Source: Aphis gossypii
Lineage: Eukaryota > Arthropoda > Insecta > Hemiptera > Aphididae
NCBI RefSeq assembly: GCF_020184175.1
Contig: NC_065531.1
Location: 48,567,213 to 48,631,212, forward strand
Length of the DNA: 64,000 nucleotides
Direction: 5' to 3'
Position numbers and translations under genes: made by a program. Under the pieces are notes generated by a model, which saw only the letters and a program-made list of their open reading frames with translations, made no database searches and was not told the DNA's origin. Below are positions 1-14,800 of this stretch, one piece after another. Within the stretch, counting starts at the first letter, position 1, and each line of letters opens with the position of its first letter.

Positions 1-2889
1 TCCAGCATATATTTCTGAGAGATAAATCCATTTTTGCTGTACGTACCACCATTTATTTAGAACTTCATTCACAGTCGATAAATTTTTCTGCAATGTATCG
101 ACTTTTTCTAAAAATGGTTCCACTGAACTAAAAAAAAAATAATAATAATTTACAAAACACTTTTAATTATAAAATACTTAAAGGCATTTAATTTATTATA
201 AATTACTATGAGTTCATCATTTTATGCATTGTAATTTGATCATCTTCCAATATTTGCAACACATTATGAACTCCGCATAGTTTAAGTTCAATATGTAAAA
301 TTACATTTGAGAATTTCTCTATGTTTAGGCTCATTGTATTCCATCGCTATAAATTATTTAAAATAAATAAATAATTTAGTTTGTTTTATAAAATATTTAT
401 ATTTGATAATACTTAAATACATTTATTTTATTCTTACTTCATTTATTTCTTTTAATTTTTGTTCAATTTTGTTTTCATCGATTGCTTTACATAGTATTTT
501 TTTAATAATATGTTTATGTTTTACAGTTCTCATTTTCAAAACAATACCAAAAATTAAAACTTCTTCATCAAAATTAAAATATACACCTATACAAATATAC
601 ATATAATTATTAGTTAGTTATCAATAATTATAAAATATATTCTATTATTTTCTATTATTATTATATTCTATTCATTTTTCCATTATTAATTAACTAAGTT
701 GACTTTTAGATTTTGAGTAGAGCAATAAATTTATTGCTTTTACAATTGTGTGTTTTTTTTTTTTTATATAAGTCATTTTCTTTTGGGGAAGTCAAATATT
801 AATTCTTAAATTCTATAAATGACAAATATTTTTGTAAATGTAATACAAGGTTATTTATAATTTGTTACTAATATACATTTTTATAAAAATTTGTACATAA
901 ATCCGAAAAAAAAAAATTATAAAATTAGAATTATAATGAATTTTGTAAAAAATCGTTAAAATTAACAAATTATTTCGTAGTTAAAAATTTATATCTAAGA
1001 TTTTATAAAGTACTTTATAGTTTATACATCTTTAAATTTTTTATAATAAAAAATATTCTACTGGATATTCAAATTAATTATTTACGAGTAGGTATATGTG
1101 TTTGAAGTTCAAATTCTTACATCATTGTATATTTATTCAATCACCCATAAAATAATTATCTAGGTATTTATCTTCGAACTATTTTTGTTATTTTATAATA
1201 ACTTAGAAATGGATAACCTTAGATACTAAAAATTTTCAGCGAATATTTATATTATTGATTTCTATACATGTCATATTTTTTAAAAATATTTTGATTTCTT
1301 TTGAACTACTTATAAATAATTTTAATTTTCTTCTTCTTTTAGTTTATTTTAATTTTAATGTTAATAAAAATATTTTAAATTCAATTTTAAACAAGGTTCT
1401 TCATAAGTGATTTTTATACTAATCAAAAACTCAAAGTTACATAAGCACAATATTTTTAATTGAATTTGAACTTTGTAATTTAGAATTTGACAAAGTTATC
1501 AAAATCATGAATTTGTATAGCTCTTAAGCTTGAAAATGTAATGTAAAGTTCCATTAAGCAGTTTATATTGGAAATAAAAAGCTTAATACATATTTATGTT
1601 AAAACTTAAAAATATTTTTAGTAGCCTTTTGAAATTAAAATTCAGCTGAAATTATATAACATCATAATGATGTTATAGCTTAAAAATATTGTTTAAAATT
1701 TTTACGTATATTATGAATTTTCTCAAACTGTTTTACAATAATTTAGTGTTGATTCAAAAGTTTATAACAATAATAATGTAGTAATATACCTACTTGACCT
1801 ACTGGTTACTGTAAAGCAAAGTGGTACATACCTACTTGCCCGTTGCTCACCTTTTTAATTATAATAGTCACTATTTATTTATTATTAAATTTATGTTATA
1901 ACTTATAAGTAAGATAGACATGTACAAAACTAAAACTTTTGTGAAATTAATTTTTTTTTTTTATATGAAAAAATAGTAGAAAACAATAATTTTATTAAAT
2001 TTAAAAATTATTTACCAATAGCATCCAACATTTCTTTCCAATGTCTAGGTTTCAGTGCCTCATTTTTTAATTGAAGTAAAATTGGTACACTTTGTCTTAA
2101 TTCCTTTAAATAGTTTGCTAAAATTTTTGCTGGATGTGTATCTTGTGCTAAAACAGGGAGTGTCTTAAATTTTAACATAAGAGCACCAAATGCTTCTCGA
2201 ACAAATTCTATTTCGATATCAAACCATGGTATTTTTGACCATTTTTCAATATCTAACTTTTGTGCTTCATACAATGAATATACTAGTTTCATATATTGAA
2301 ACTCGGAATAATAACTATCAAATCGTTCTGTATTTAATAATTTTAAATTAAATAGTTCTTCTTCCTTAACTAATTTTTCTTTTTTTTCCATAAAATCAGT
2401 AAAATCATAGTCATATTCCTAAGATATTAACCATAATTGTATTATTAAAATGATCAAATTCTAAATTACAAAAATAATAAATATTTTACAAACATTCATT
2501 AAGATAAGTCCTAAATCTAAGTCATCCTTAATTTTCTTTAAGCCACACTGATCATATTTTTCTAAAAATGTGTCTATACTAACTGAAAACATTTCAATAT
2601 TTATTTTAACAGTGTGGGACCAAATGACTTTGGCTTTTTCTAAAAATAATTTCTTTTCTGAAGCAATATGTTGTAACATTGTCCATTCGTCCTGTATATA
2701 TGATATATATGTCATATCTTCAAGAGGCATAGTAACTCCCATTTCTTCTAAAATATAAATACGGTGGTTTAAGTTTTGAAAGAATATCTCAACATTCACT
2801 TGTTCTGTTCTAATCTCTTCTATTATATAAAGATTGTTATAAAAATCTTCGCTATTTCTTAAATCATCATTCTTTAGTACTTTGAAAGT
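1..2889 (-). other. Dynein exons 22-26: linker domain (DHC N2)
   Basis: About residues 1348-1752. The linker is the lever that swings over the AAA ring. Exon 22 (2889-2494) ends in DDLDLGLILMN. Exon 23 (2418-2016) carries KEEELFNLKLL, EKWSKIPW and LKNEALKPRHWKEMLDAIG. Exon 24 (586-438) reads FNFDEEVLIFGIVLKM and lies 1.4 kb downstream, after a repeat-filled intron. Exon 25 (346-207) begins RWNTMSLNIEKF and has LEDDQITMHKMMNS. Exon 26 (127-1) ends NKWWYVQQKWIYLSEIYAG at the window edge. The AAA1 Walker A should follow off the left edge. Confidence 0.9.
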
Positions 2890-5800
2890 CTGTAATTATT
2901 ATTATAAAATATATTAACATAACAAATTATTAAAATAAATATTAATATATACAAATAATGTATAATGTTTAAGTATATATTACTAATGATATTAAACACT
3001 ATATAATTATAAGATTTTAAACATAATTTCCATTTAAATTAGATGCATTTTATTTTGTTTGATATATATTTAACTATAAGTAAACAATGAAATACATTTT
3101 TATAATGATGAAGGTAAGCCTGATAATATTTAGTACCATAATCCAAAAATAATAACAAAAGTATTACCTAACACCCCATTAAAAAAAAAAAAAAAAATTA
3201 CAAAGATATTGAAATATATTCAGTCATTCAAGGAAATATGATAACAACCATAATCTAATATTTCAATGTATCGTAATTTAATTTAATTTTAATCCACTTC
3301 TTCTAAAATACTAAGATAAAATTATTTAAAAGTACCTAGGTACTAAATTTCAAAATTCATAATTTTGACTTTATTAATAATTACTGATTGGTTTTGAGTT
3401 TCAACAAATTATTTAGTACTTACATCAAATTTATCCCCTTGACGATGCATCATTTTCCTCGTAGATTTTATTAATTGGTCAGCGAAATATAATATCAATT
3501 CCCGAATGTATAATTTCATTTGATTTATAATTGGATTGAGATCTAACCTAAATTGGATAAAATGTTAATTGAAAAACTTTAAAATTATAAACTGTTATTT
3601 AAATAGTTTTTTTAAAACTAAATCATTTAAAGATAGAATAAAACAGAATTATTGATCTGGTAAAAAAAATAATTAAGACAAATATATCTAAAATGTTAGA
3701 GAATTAAATTAAATTAATTTTGACCAAACATTTCAATTTATCATAATGAAAAATTAACTATGGTAAATGTATTCATAAGTACATATTATTAATATATATT
3801 TCATATACCATGAAATATGCAAGTGTTCAGAGTAAGTTTGGAAACTCCTAATTTCCTAATTACTGTATGTTTATTTTAATACCTATATGTCTATATGAAG
3901 TAAGAACAAATAATATTGTTGTACGTTTATAATGAAAAATATTTAATAACATCATTAATTTTATCATATTATTATTTATCAGTCCCAACAAGTCTAATAA
4001 GTAGGTAATTACTGTTTCTAAACTTATTGAACACCCTGTAAATCAAATTATATTCATACCAAAAATTAAAATAGTTATTACTTTAAATTGCAATTTAGTA
4101 ATTGATTTGATTAAATAGTTACTTATATAATATTATGAATAACAAATACTGTCGAGTAAGACATAATTCATACTCTTTAAACGTACTTGATACAATGAAT
4201 TTTTTTATGTAATGACATTGTTGAAAAATATAATAGAAGTCGTTTTAAGTCATTGAAAATGTTTTCATAATCCTGAATAGATGTATCTGTAGTGAAAAAT
4301 CCTTTATTTTTTATTTTTGATCCTTTCCATAAGAATTTAAATCGTTTCCATCTACATAAATTATAAACATATTTTTGTATACATATTTCTTTGATAATAT
4401 GGAACTATATTTAAATATATTTAAACATCTATTATAGCTAATATGAAGTCATAAAGATATAATTTAGAAACATAGGTATATATATAAATAAATTACTACT
4501 GCAACATTTTATTTAATTAACTAATAAGTAGTTAGTAGGTAGTTATTTTTCATATTTTCAAAAATAATTAAAAATACTATTCATTAATTACTTCTATATT
4601 TCACATACTTTTTTAAATACTTATTTACATCAACCATTAGACTGTGAGAAGTTTTACGAAGAATTTCAATTTTTTCTAGAACAACTTTATTGCTTATTAT
4701 TTCATCATACAATGTATTTTTGTAGTTGTTGTTATTCCATTTATTTTCTTCTGACAAGCAATAAATACAAGATTCTGTTTGCCAAACAGGCAAAACTTTT
4801 AACCATGTCAAACACTTTGTTACATTTCTTAAAATGTTATTATACGTGACAAACAAATTAGGAACTACAGTTATTTCTTTGTCGGTTACGTTTACTGTCA
4901 ATTTTATAAGTGAATTGTCACTTAGTAAAGCATTATTATAATAATCCAAATTGTTAAAATACATCCTTAAACAATGCAATTCTCATAGAATAGTTATAAA
5001 TTCACTTGTATTAAAATTAAGTAAACTTACTTTAAAATAGAATTCAGTATCATATTTTTATAATTTAAATATAACCCAATCATAGGTTTACATGTACCAC
5101 TCTTTGAACTGAATAAATATAATTCTAGGCATATTAAACATTTTGAAATTGCTTTGTAATTGGTAATGATGTGTCGAAATTCTTTAAACCCAAAACGTTC
5201 ATAAATTATAGGTAAAATTTTGTACTTCTAATATGTAATGTATAAACACAATAAATGCATTAAAAAAATAAACTGCTTATAAGATTTACATACTCATATA
5301 AATAAAATAAAATAATTACAATTAACTTTAAATCATTATCGATTAAAATATTCAATGGAAATAAATTCAGATTTTCAAACGACGTTATCAATTTTGATAT
5401 ATGAGATTGAATCTAAAAAATAAACACATTAAATTTAAACAGTTAATTTACATATTGTATTCCATTGTAATTGATTTACTGACTATTTTAATGTTAATTA
5501 ACTGATTTTTTGTTTTGTTGATTAAGATCATCCCATGATTTGTAAATGTTTCTATACTTATTGAAAGCCAATTATAACGACAGAGGCCTGTATAAAAATA
5601 ATCTTCAATATCTTTCAATTTGTGTCTTAATATTGTAAGCTAATAAAAAAAAATTTTAACGAGTATATTAGAACTGTTCACAATAATTTGTTAAATATTA
5701 ATTTGGAATATACATTATATCTAAATAGACAACTGTAAAATGGTTTTCAGATTTACTAAATCAAAATAAATGAAACAAAAATTAATCAATTTTATTAAAA

Positions 5801-8800
5801 AATAAAATAATCCCCTCTTTAAATGTATTTTCTTAAGAAAACTTACTTCTAAATTGCTCATAGAAGAAATAAATGTATTATATGTATTAACCATGTTTTT
5901 CACTTTCATTATGTCATTTAATAAACTATTTTTCTTAGCTAACAACATTTGTATTTCTCCAGGTAAAACGATTCCCAAATTTTCCATCATCTCTGCTTCT
6001 TCAATTAACTCATAAACTTGATCCTATGTTTAGTAAATAAATAATAATTAATAAAGAAATAATTTGAAATCATTTAGTTGACTAAGAATATATTGTTTAC
6101 ATTAAAATTAGTTTTAAACATCAGTTTACTATCAGATAGTATTTGATTTGATTTTCTAGAACACTTTAACCAATCTTTTAAATCTTCAATCTTAGGTAAA
6201 TTACTTTCAGAATGACATTGATCTAGATCAAAATTGAATACAAATATAACAAATTTATGTTAAATAATATATATTACCTACATATTAAACATATCAATTA
6301 TTTTCTGAAAATAAGTGGTTAAGTAAGTAGGTTTTGAGGGTATCATAGCTGGATAATTTCCTTCATTGAGTGCTTCATGTGCTATTTTTTTTTTTTTATT
6401 ATATATGTGGTATGTCAGTCATCTTTTTTACTTATTGTGTTATCTAATACAGAATGTAAATTTTTCAAAAAAAAAAAAAATGTTTGTAGGTAGGTATCTT
6501 GTTTTTTTTTTTTTTTGTATATAGTTATAGTTATTTTTTTCTTTTGTTGTTGTAATTAAGTACAATATAATGTTGATACATTTTATTGTTATTTAGAATA
6601 AGTAATATTTTAATTTGAATCATAAACAAATAGTATTAAATTAATAAATCTACCTGTATTCATTTTTGTTCTAATACAAACAAGTATATTACTATCCATT
6701 TGACATATTGCTAATAATCGTGCTTTATTTGTCCAGTCAATTAATTTTAACCGCTCATAGCATTTCATTTGATCAACAATACTTTCATACATTTCTTCAA
6801 CCTAGAATAATTTAACATAATATCATCAACACTTAGGCTTACTAATTTTAAAATTCAAAATTTTACCTTTAATTTTAAAGGCATATTAAATTCATTAACT
6901 GATTGGAAAACAGTTATAGGCTCTTTAATCTTATCGAATAACATTCGTACCCAAAATATAGATCCAGAAATTGGAAGATGGTGTCGAGAAATTGGAGGGT
7001 TATTTTGGTGAGTCTAAAATATGTTAATGATTATTATATGTAACAAATCATATTATATTAATAGAACCATGAACTTAATTCTTACCAAAAAACATGTCTC
7101 AATTGTTGTTAACTCATTTTCATACTGTCTCAAAATTGATTCATACTTTGTTTTAAGTTGCTCTTTGAAAACAGGCCTTGAGGTAAACTTCTGAAGCTTC
7201 TCCAAAATTAAATATGCTTCTTTACATGACCTTAATTTAAATACAATAATTATAAAAATGATTATTTAATTAAAACATTAATTAGTTCAAAACGTTTGCT
7301 CTAATCTCAAATAATTATTTAAGTTAGGTATAATATTTAACATAATATATATATTATATACAAAAATAAATGATCAAATGATTTAGTAAGTACCTTAAAT
7401 TATTAAAACACCAGTCAATAAAAATTTTGCATTCTTCTTCAACTCTTAATACTTCCAAATTAAATTCTTTTAGGAATAAATTCCAATTTTCTACATTATC
7501 TTCACAAAATAAATCAAAATCAATAGCATCAAAAACTTTATACAGCGATTTGACCCTACTTATCATAACATCTAAACCAATCATATCTTTAATGACTGAT
7601 CTTAAATCTGAACCCAAAATGTTCAAAAATTGATTGATTGTCTGTATAACAAAAAAATAAAAATAATAATTAATAATACTATTATTTTAGTAAATATTAT
7701 ATTTGCTTACAGAATTTATTTCTAAAATAATGTAACCTAACTGTAGAAAAAATCAATTTTTTATTCGTTTACAGTGTCAATACATGAGTACATGATTGTT
7801 AATTTATATGTTACAATTACACTAACATTCTAAAAAAGTATTAAATATAGCCATATAGGTACGTAATTAAAAATAATTTACAGAAATCACATTTCATTTT
7901 GAATTTTATCTTATGATAATGTATACCTACTATTATGCTTAAACAAAATTAAATATAATATCAATCACCATGAATTCCACTTATTGTAAAACTTAAATTG
8001 AAGCTTACAAAAAAGTACCTAATACAATATCTAAATAAGTATATTATATTCAAGCTGCGAAGCCAGAATACTTACTACTACTATTTCATGAATATCTTTT
8101 GCTATACGTTTAATGTATTCTATTTTGTTAAACAATACACATTTATCAAACTCCCATCGTTGGAATTTAGATTTTTCAATAGATCTTCTAGTTTCTAAAT
8201 ATTCTGCCGACCAAACATCCAACATTTTTGTAGCATTAAAAGACATTTCTGATATTTCTTTGATATTTTTATTTCTAAAAAAAATTTTATGTTATATAAC
8301 GATATAAAAGTACCTAATTATTTTAGACTAAAATATAATAAAAATATTCATTAGGTATATTTCATTACCTATCTAAAATAACAAAGGGAAAATTTCAAAA
8401 ATAATGTAAATAAGTGAATAGATATAACTTAATATTTTTCAAAAACGTATACTTAATATTTATTTAAGGAGTCCGGTGCCAAATTTTGTATTTTAGTTAC
8501 CACCTTAATTATAATACTTTTTCACTAATTTATTACCAGAAACCTATTTAAAGGGGGTTTATAGGGTGTATTATATAGAAAAAAATGACTTCACGGGAAT
8601 AATTCTCAGGCCTTGTAGAATTGTTGGATTTTGGTAGATAACTTTATTTTTATTTGAAAGAAGAAGACTTCCTACAGGCCACATCGAACTCAGATTTTTA
8701 TTTAATAATAGTAAAATATATTTTATACAAAATTGCTTAAAATTGTATTATTTTTTAAGACAGATTCTAAAGTTTGAGACTAAAATATTGAAAAACGGAA

Positions 8801-11800
8801 ATCGATGCGGCCTGTAGAATATTACCCTTTATTAGTTAAAAAAAAATATCAAATTTGGTTGAGCCTATGTTACAGGATTCCTATTCACGTAGGGCGTAGA
8901 GCGTATTTTTGTGTACAAAATCGCATTAGCACCGGGTACCTTAATTAAAATTAGTAAATTTAATACTTACTTGAAAATTAATTTTAAGTCACCTAAATTT
9001 CGCCCGACGTTTTCACATAAACCATTTGAAATTTGTAAAAGCAATCTTAACATGTTTATGTCTTTACCAAAATATGGTGATAAAACCCATATAGTCCTTA
9101 AATCATCAAACCAAATAGGTATAATTTTAATTACTGTATTAAAATCCGCCGATATAAAATCCTAAAAATTATTAAAATTTGATTAGGAGAGTAAATAGAC
9201 ATTTATTATACATCAAAGTAGTGACACAATAATAAATTTAAAAGACATAAAAATATGTGTACTTATAATATACTACGAGATAGATTTTATTAGGTACCAA
9301 TTATTATACATTAATATAAATAATATCTACCTTATAATGTTCCATGATAAGTGAAACATATTTTAAATTATCTTTTGCTATGCCACATGAACGAATAAAT
9401 TGTAATTTAACAACTTTAAATTCATCCCATATGTTTTTAATTGCTTGTGTACAGTTTGACGTTTTTTCTACTACATTGAGAAACAATTTTGTATCTTCAG
9501 ATTCTAGTTCATCTATAATTGATCTAACTGATGTTTCGCTGTTTTTCCAAAAGTTAAACTCTGAGTGGATAGTCTCTCGTTCTTGAAACTATTTATTTTA
9601 AATAATTAATTAAATTAATTATTGTTTATTAATATTTTTAAATAATTTAACTGTGTAATTTTTCTAAATCAATCACTAAACGATGATCCAACTAAATAAA
9701 TTCTAAGAAGCTCAATATACAATAAAAAATTATTCTGTACTGGAATATTAAATTTACAATTACAATAGTTACCTCAAAAATACTAGAACAAAGATTTTTC
9801 ATTTTTGAATTCCAATTTTCTAATATATTAACACATTGAAGAATCATAGCAGGAGTTTTTTCAAGAGCTTCAGCTATTTCTTCTACATTATCTTTTGTAA
9901 GACCACTTAAATATTCAGTGGCTTTTAATGATTGTCTTTTTAACATGTAATCTATAGTCCTACACACAATTTAATCAATAAAAAGCAGTGATCTTTAAAA
10001 ATTAACATAAGATTTTTATTTCATAAAATGAATTCAATTTTGCTTTTCTTTCATTACAGTTTGCGTAATTTATATGACTTTTTTCATAATTTTTTTTTTT
10101 TTAATGCTAAGAAAGTAAGAAGTATTAAGAAAATGCTATTATTTATAATAAATTAGTTATCACTATTATATTTAAGGAAATTAATATAAATATCTAATAT
10201 ATATACATCACATTGTTTATAAATTTAAATCATATCTTAAACAAATAAGTAGGTACATACTGAAGTAATAGATATTAAGACAAAATATATTACACCATAC
10301 CACTTTAGTTTATCTGATAAACATTGCAGTTCTATTAAAAAATGATGTTTCAATGGTTCTGATGATGTCTGTTTATTTATATCATACAATGGTAACGACT
10401 CAAGAATAAAAAGTTCGCTTAGTGATATTATTTTTTCTAAGTCAACAAAATCAAGTCTCTTTTCATAATCATCTGGACGCTCTTCGCTAACTAAATAAGC
10501 ATACAAATTATTATGATTAGTAAAAACTTGGTAATAACCGTTAATAATATTTTTTTTTATGAATAAAATGTGACTTACGAATTTCATAATCATGTTGAGC
10601 TTTAATTTCACGGGTTATTCGTACAAATGTCGATGGTATACTTGTTGATGCCAATGTTTTAATAATATTTTTTTCAGCGCGAGTCGTAACACAGTCGTGT
10701 AAAAATGGATCAATTAAAAGTTTTTTTACAGATGGTATCCAAATTTTTTCCAATTCTTTTTCCATAGTTTTAATTAAGCACCCAGATTTATTACCAATTA
10801 AAAATTGACTAGGCATATAAAAATCAGCTTCTTCTTCTAAATCGTAAACTGGAATAATTGAATTTGTATTCTTAACAAAATACAAATATCTGAGATCAGC
10901 ATTAAGATTTCCAACCATACATCCAAAATGAACATGCAGTTCTGGTAAAGTAATTATTTTTTCTTGAATCACCTAAATGAAACGATACATAGGTAATTAC
11001 TATTTATGAATATGTAGAAATACTGCAGAGTACGTTGTAATGAACTCCCACATTCCCGAGATTAGTTTAAAAAAACAATATAAGATAAATAAAAAGTACA
11101 TTATATAAGGTTTTCTAAAATTATTTTTAAAAAAATTATAGACTCCAAATGATTGCCTTAAAGAACGACGTACATACGAAGCTGTTTTCGAAAATTATTC
11201 ATTACTCTGCCAGCATATCGAGTAGAATTTCGGAGATTTTTTGACGGATAACCGACTTTAGTTTTTCAATAGGTCTATCTTAAATTTTGTAACCAATTCA
11301 TAATCGTTTTTCGATCAGGGATACTTTAGTTTGGATTCAAACCGAACCGAGTGCAAAATGCTCTCTGTGTCGTAGTCACACATTCGACATTTTTGAAAAA
11401 TGTTTCGATAAGGAAACCAGGTTGTTCATCTGACCACGGTATGGTGAAGACTAAATACTTTATTAGCAACCTAATCCAGTGAAATAAATCGCTTTAATTT
11501 AATCAGTTTGATTAGGTACGCATTTACGCGCATATAATTATTTGAAAAATGGAGGTCCATTGTGCCATACTCTATATTATATACTGGGTCTAGGTGAAAT
11601 TATTAATCGAATAACACTCATTATTTAACTCTATTAACGTTAAAAAAAAAAAAATATTTTTTTTATTGTTATAATTTTAGATTCAGAACGGAGTGATTAA
11701 TGTATTGATTTAGCAATGATGTTTTTACTTTTTGTGTACACTATAACTTGCCAAAATAATGCTTCAATTTAAAACTTCAAGGGTGATATCTGGTGGCTAA

Positions 11801-14800
11801 TTAAATATCCTAATTCATTGGACGTTGGTATTTGATGCATTATAGAGGTCAAAAGTAAGAAATTTTAAGCAGTTTTCAAAAGCATTGGGAAAAACAACAA
11901 AAAGTAATAAAAAATGGAAATTTTTACGTAACACCAATTTTCAACAAAATTTAAGACAAGGTTTCTTATAAGTAGCTCTTATTGTAGTTAAAAAAAGATC
12001 AAAATTCGTTATGCACAATTTTTTTTATAAAAGCGTTTAAAGTTCAAATTTTTACGAAATATGTCAAAATCTCGAAAATTGTTTAGTAATTTTGTAGGTA
12101 AACATTCATAATTCTTTTTGTACTTATTTATATCGAAGGTTAAAAAATTCAACATTAAGTTTTCCATCAGTTTTCTTTCAAATAGCTATTGAGAAAACTT
12201 GAAGCGTCAATACAGGGAAAAACGTTAAGAACGTCTGAATTTTAATTTTTTACGAAATCACGTAACGATAACGATTTATCCTCAAACGATTTTCAATATT
12301 TGTTATTATTCAAAAAGTATAAGTCGTAGATAATTGAAAATCACCAGTTATTCATATTGGAATTTTCTTTACATGATTTAATTTTCAAAATATTTCGCTT
12401 ATATTAATACTACTATAAGCATTTGAAATATTCGTCTTTGTTTATTTTTTTTTTATACATAAATATCGATAAAAAATTTTTAACCGAGCTAAAATACTTG
12501 AAAATGTAACACAAAGTTCCTCATAAGTTATTCTTATAATGATTCAAAAATTATAAAAATACATGGGTACATTTTTTTTTATTACCGTTTGAAGTTTAGA
12601 TATTGACAAAATTCGTGAAGCATAAAATACACAAAAAATATCTGCAAATTATTTTGTAGTTAAAAATGTATTAAAAGCTTTGTATAAGTAACTAAGATTT
12701 GATAATTAAATACAACATTTTCCATAAGTTTCGCTTACAATAATTATAAAAGAACTTGAACGTTGGACAATTAAAAAAAATTTATCCTTGGTTTAAATTT
12801 TGGTACTGATGTCATACGCGATCTACCGGTGATTCCGATTTCATACATAGATCGCAATGGTAGATGTAAAAGCAAGTTAACATTAACGAAAATTATGGAA
12901 TTAGCTAAGTTATTGATATTGAATTGGTTGATGGTATTGGGTCTACCTTAACCATATTCAAACAACGGTACTCTGAACAGGACGAAGCAACCATACTGTT
13001 GTTGATTGGAACAACTTGTACAGAGATGTCGCAGTCGATTGTTTTTCGAAACGTCAGAAAATGGGTGGGCAAGGTTGTATTGTGGAAATCAATGAATATC
13101 TTTTTCAAGGAAAAATAAAATAAAATAGATACGATATTTGACGATTTTCTTTTAGACATGAAAACAACATTTTTAGTGTAAGGTATTTTATTAAAATAAT
13201 ACTTGTATAATATTATTTCGTTATGATAAAAATGTTAAGGACATTTCTGTACAGTGTATAATTAATATAATCAGCATCATTATTAAGTAAGATAAAAATA
13301 AAATAACACGAGTACGACATGACTATCTTTTGTTTTTTAAACATGGAATATTAAATACTTAACTTTTAACTATAACATTTATATAAAATAAGTTGAAATA
13401 AACATAGTTTCTGTGTATTAAGAGTATTAAGACGTAAAATATGCTGTTTCGATAAATACCTAGTTATGAGTATTTTTAGATAATTACTTACTTTTACTTT
13501 TTTAAATAGTTTTTCGGAATATTTTTTTACTCCATCTTCATCGGCCATTTGTATAGCTAAAAATTAAACACAAAATGTATCAAAATAAAGATAATATTTA
13601 AACAATTAAAAGCTATGTTACTACTTATACGAGTATACGTATATTGATATATATTATATACAAATATACAATATATTCATTAATCATTACATGAATACCT
13701 ATTTTTATTTTTAAATGAAGTATATATTTTAAAGATTAACAATAATCTAAAATTTGTACAATTTTAATTATAAAATAAAAAGTACCTACATAATTAAACA
13801 TTTAAAGAGTTTTATTTGAAACTCAAATTCTCTAAGGAGTAATTGGATTGCCTATTTTTTGACGGTAGGTACCTATTCAGGTATTTTGGTAGTAATAAAC
13901 TTGTAAATACTAAATAACTATATAATTTATTAGTACTTAATAATATGTTTGATTCTCAATAATGATTCTGCAAATGTGTTATAATTACCCATTAATGTTA
14001 TAAACCTATCACATTTATGAACTTAGATTTATTTTTAAATGATTAAATATAAATATGTTCCTAAGTAGCTACATAGGTACCTGTAGAATTCTGATACTAT
14101 ACCTAAATGCCTTATTTATCTACTACTAAATATATTTTTTATACAATAGCAAATAGAACAATAAACAACATAGGTACTTAATCATTTTAAAATTATAATT
14201 TACTTTATAAAAACATTCATATAGAATACACTTTTGTGTGTAGACAGTAGACATTTGATCAGCGATTTAATTTAAGAATTGAAAACAAAATAAAAACAAA
14301 ATTACCAGTATCTGGGCTAGAACAACCATCTCTAGACTTTCCGTCATCTGATTCATTGTCAGTGTCTGTGGCTGGCGAGTCACCACTGGTTAATGTGTCT
14401 TCTCTGTGAACGTATTTTTTCTTTTTCTTCTTATCTTGATGGTGTTTTTTTTTTTTTTTTTTTACTATCAGACTCTCTCAACGACTGAATTTCAAGTTCA
14501 GACACTATAAAATATTAATAAAAATAAAATGAACCAACTATTTTCAATAGAAATTTGAAATTTATCGTTTTTTTATTTTGTAGTAAAACATGAAAATTAA
14601 TTAACAAGAGAATAACGAAACACTAATATGAGAATTTAAGTGTACTTAACATATAAACACTAATATCCAAACTCCTTTAATATAAAAAATTTCATGTCAA
14701 ATTGTATATTAAATCAATATTTATTAGGTACTTATTGTACAAGTAAACTTCGAAATTTAGTTCGTGACGAATAAAGTCTTGCTCGCGGTTGTATAGATAT

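Noticed and set aside
403..606. Plus-strand 67-codon ORF rich in Phe/Ile
   Set aside because: It is the antisense of dynein exon 24 (586-438), which fits in phase and matches the linker.
5320..5327. Alternative dynein exon 17 donor GTTAATTG at 5326
   Set aside because: It leaves phase 2 and forces a stop in exon 18; GTAATT at 5319 keeps the frame.
12905..13159. Overlapping ORFs on both strands (84 and 64 codons)
   Set aside because: They lie in dynein intron 3, have no family features and no splice context, and adjoin repeat DNA.
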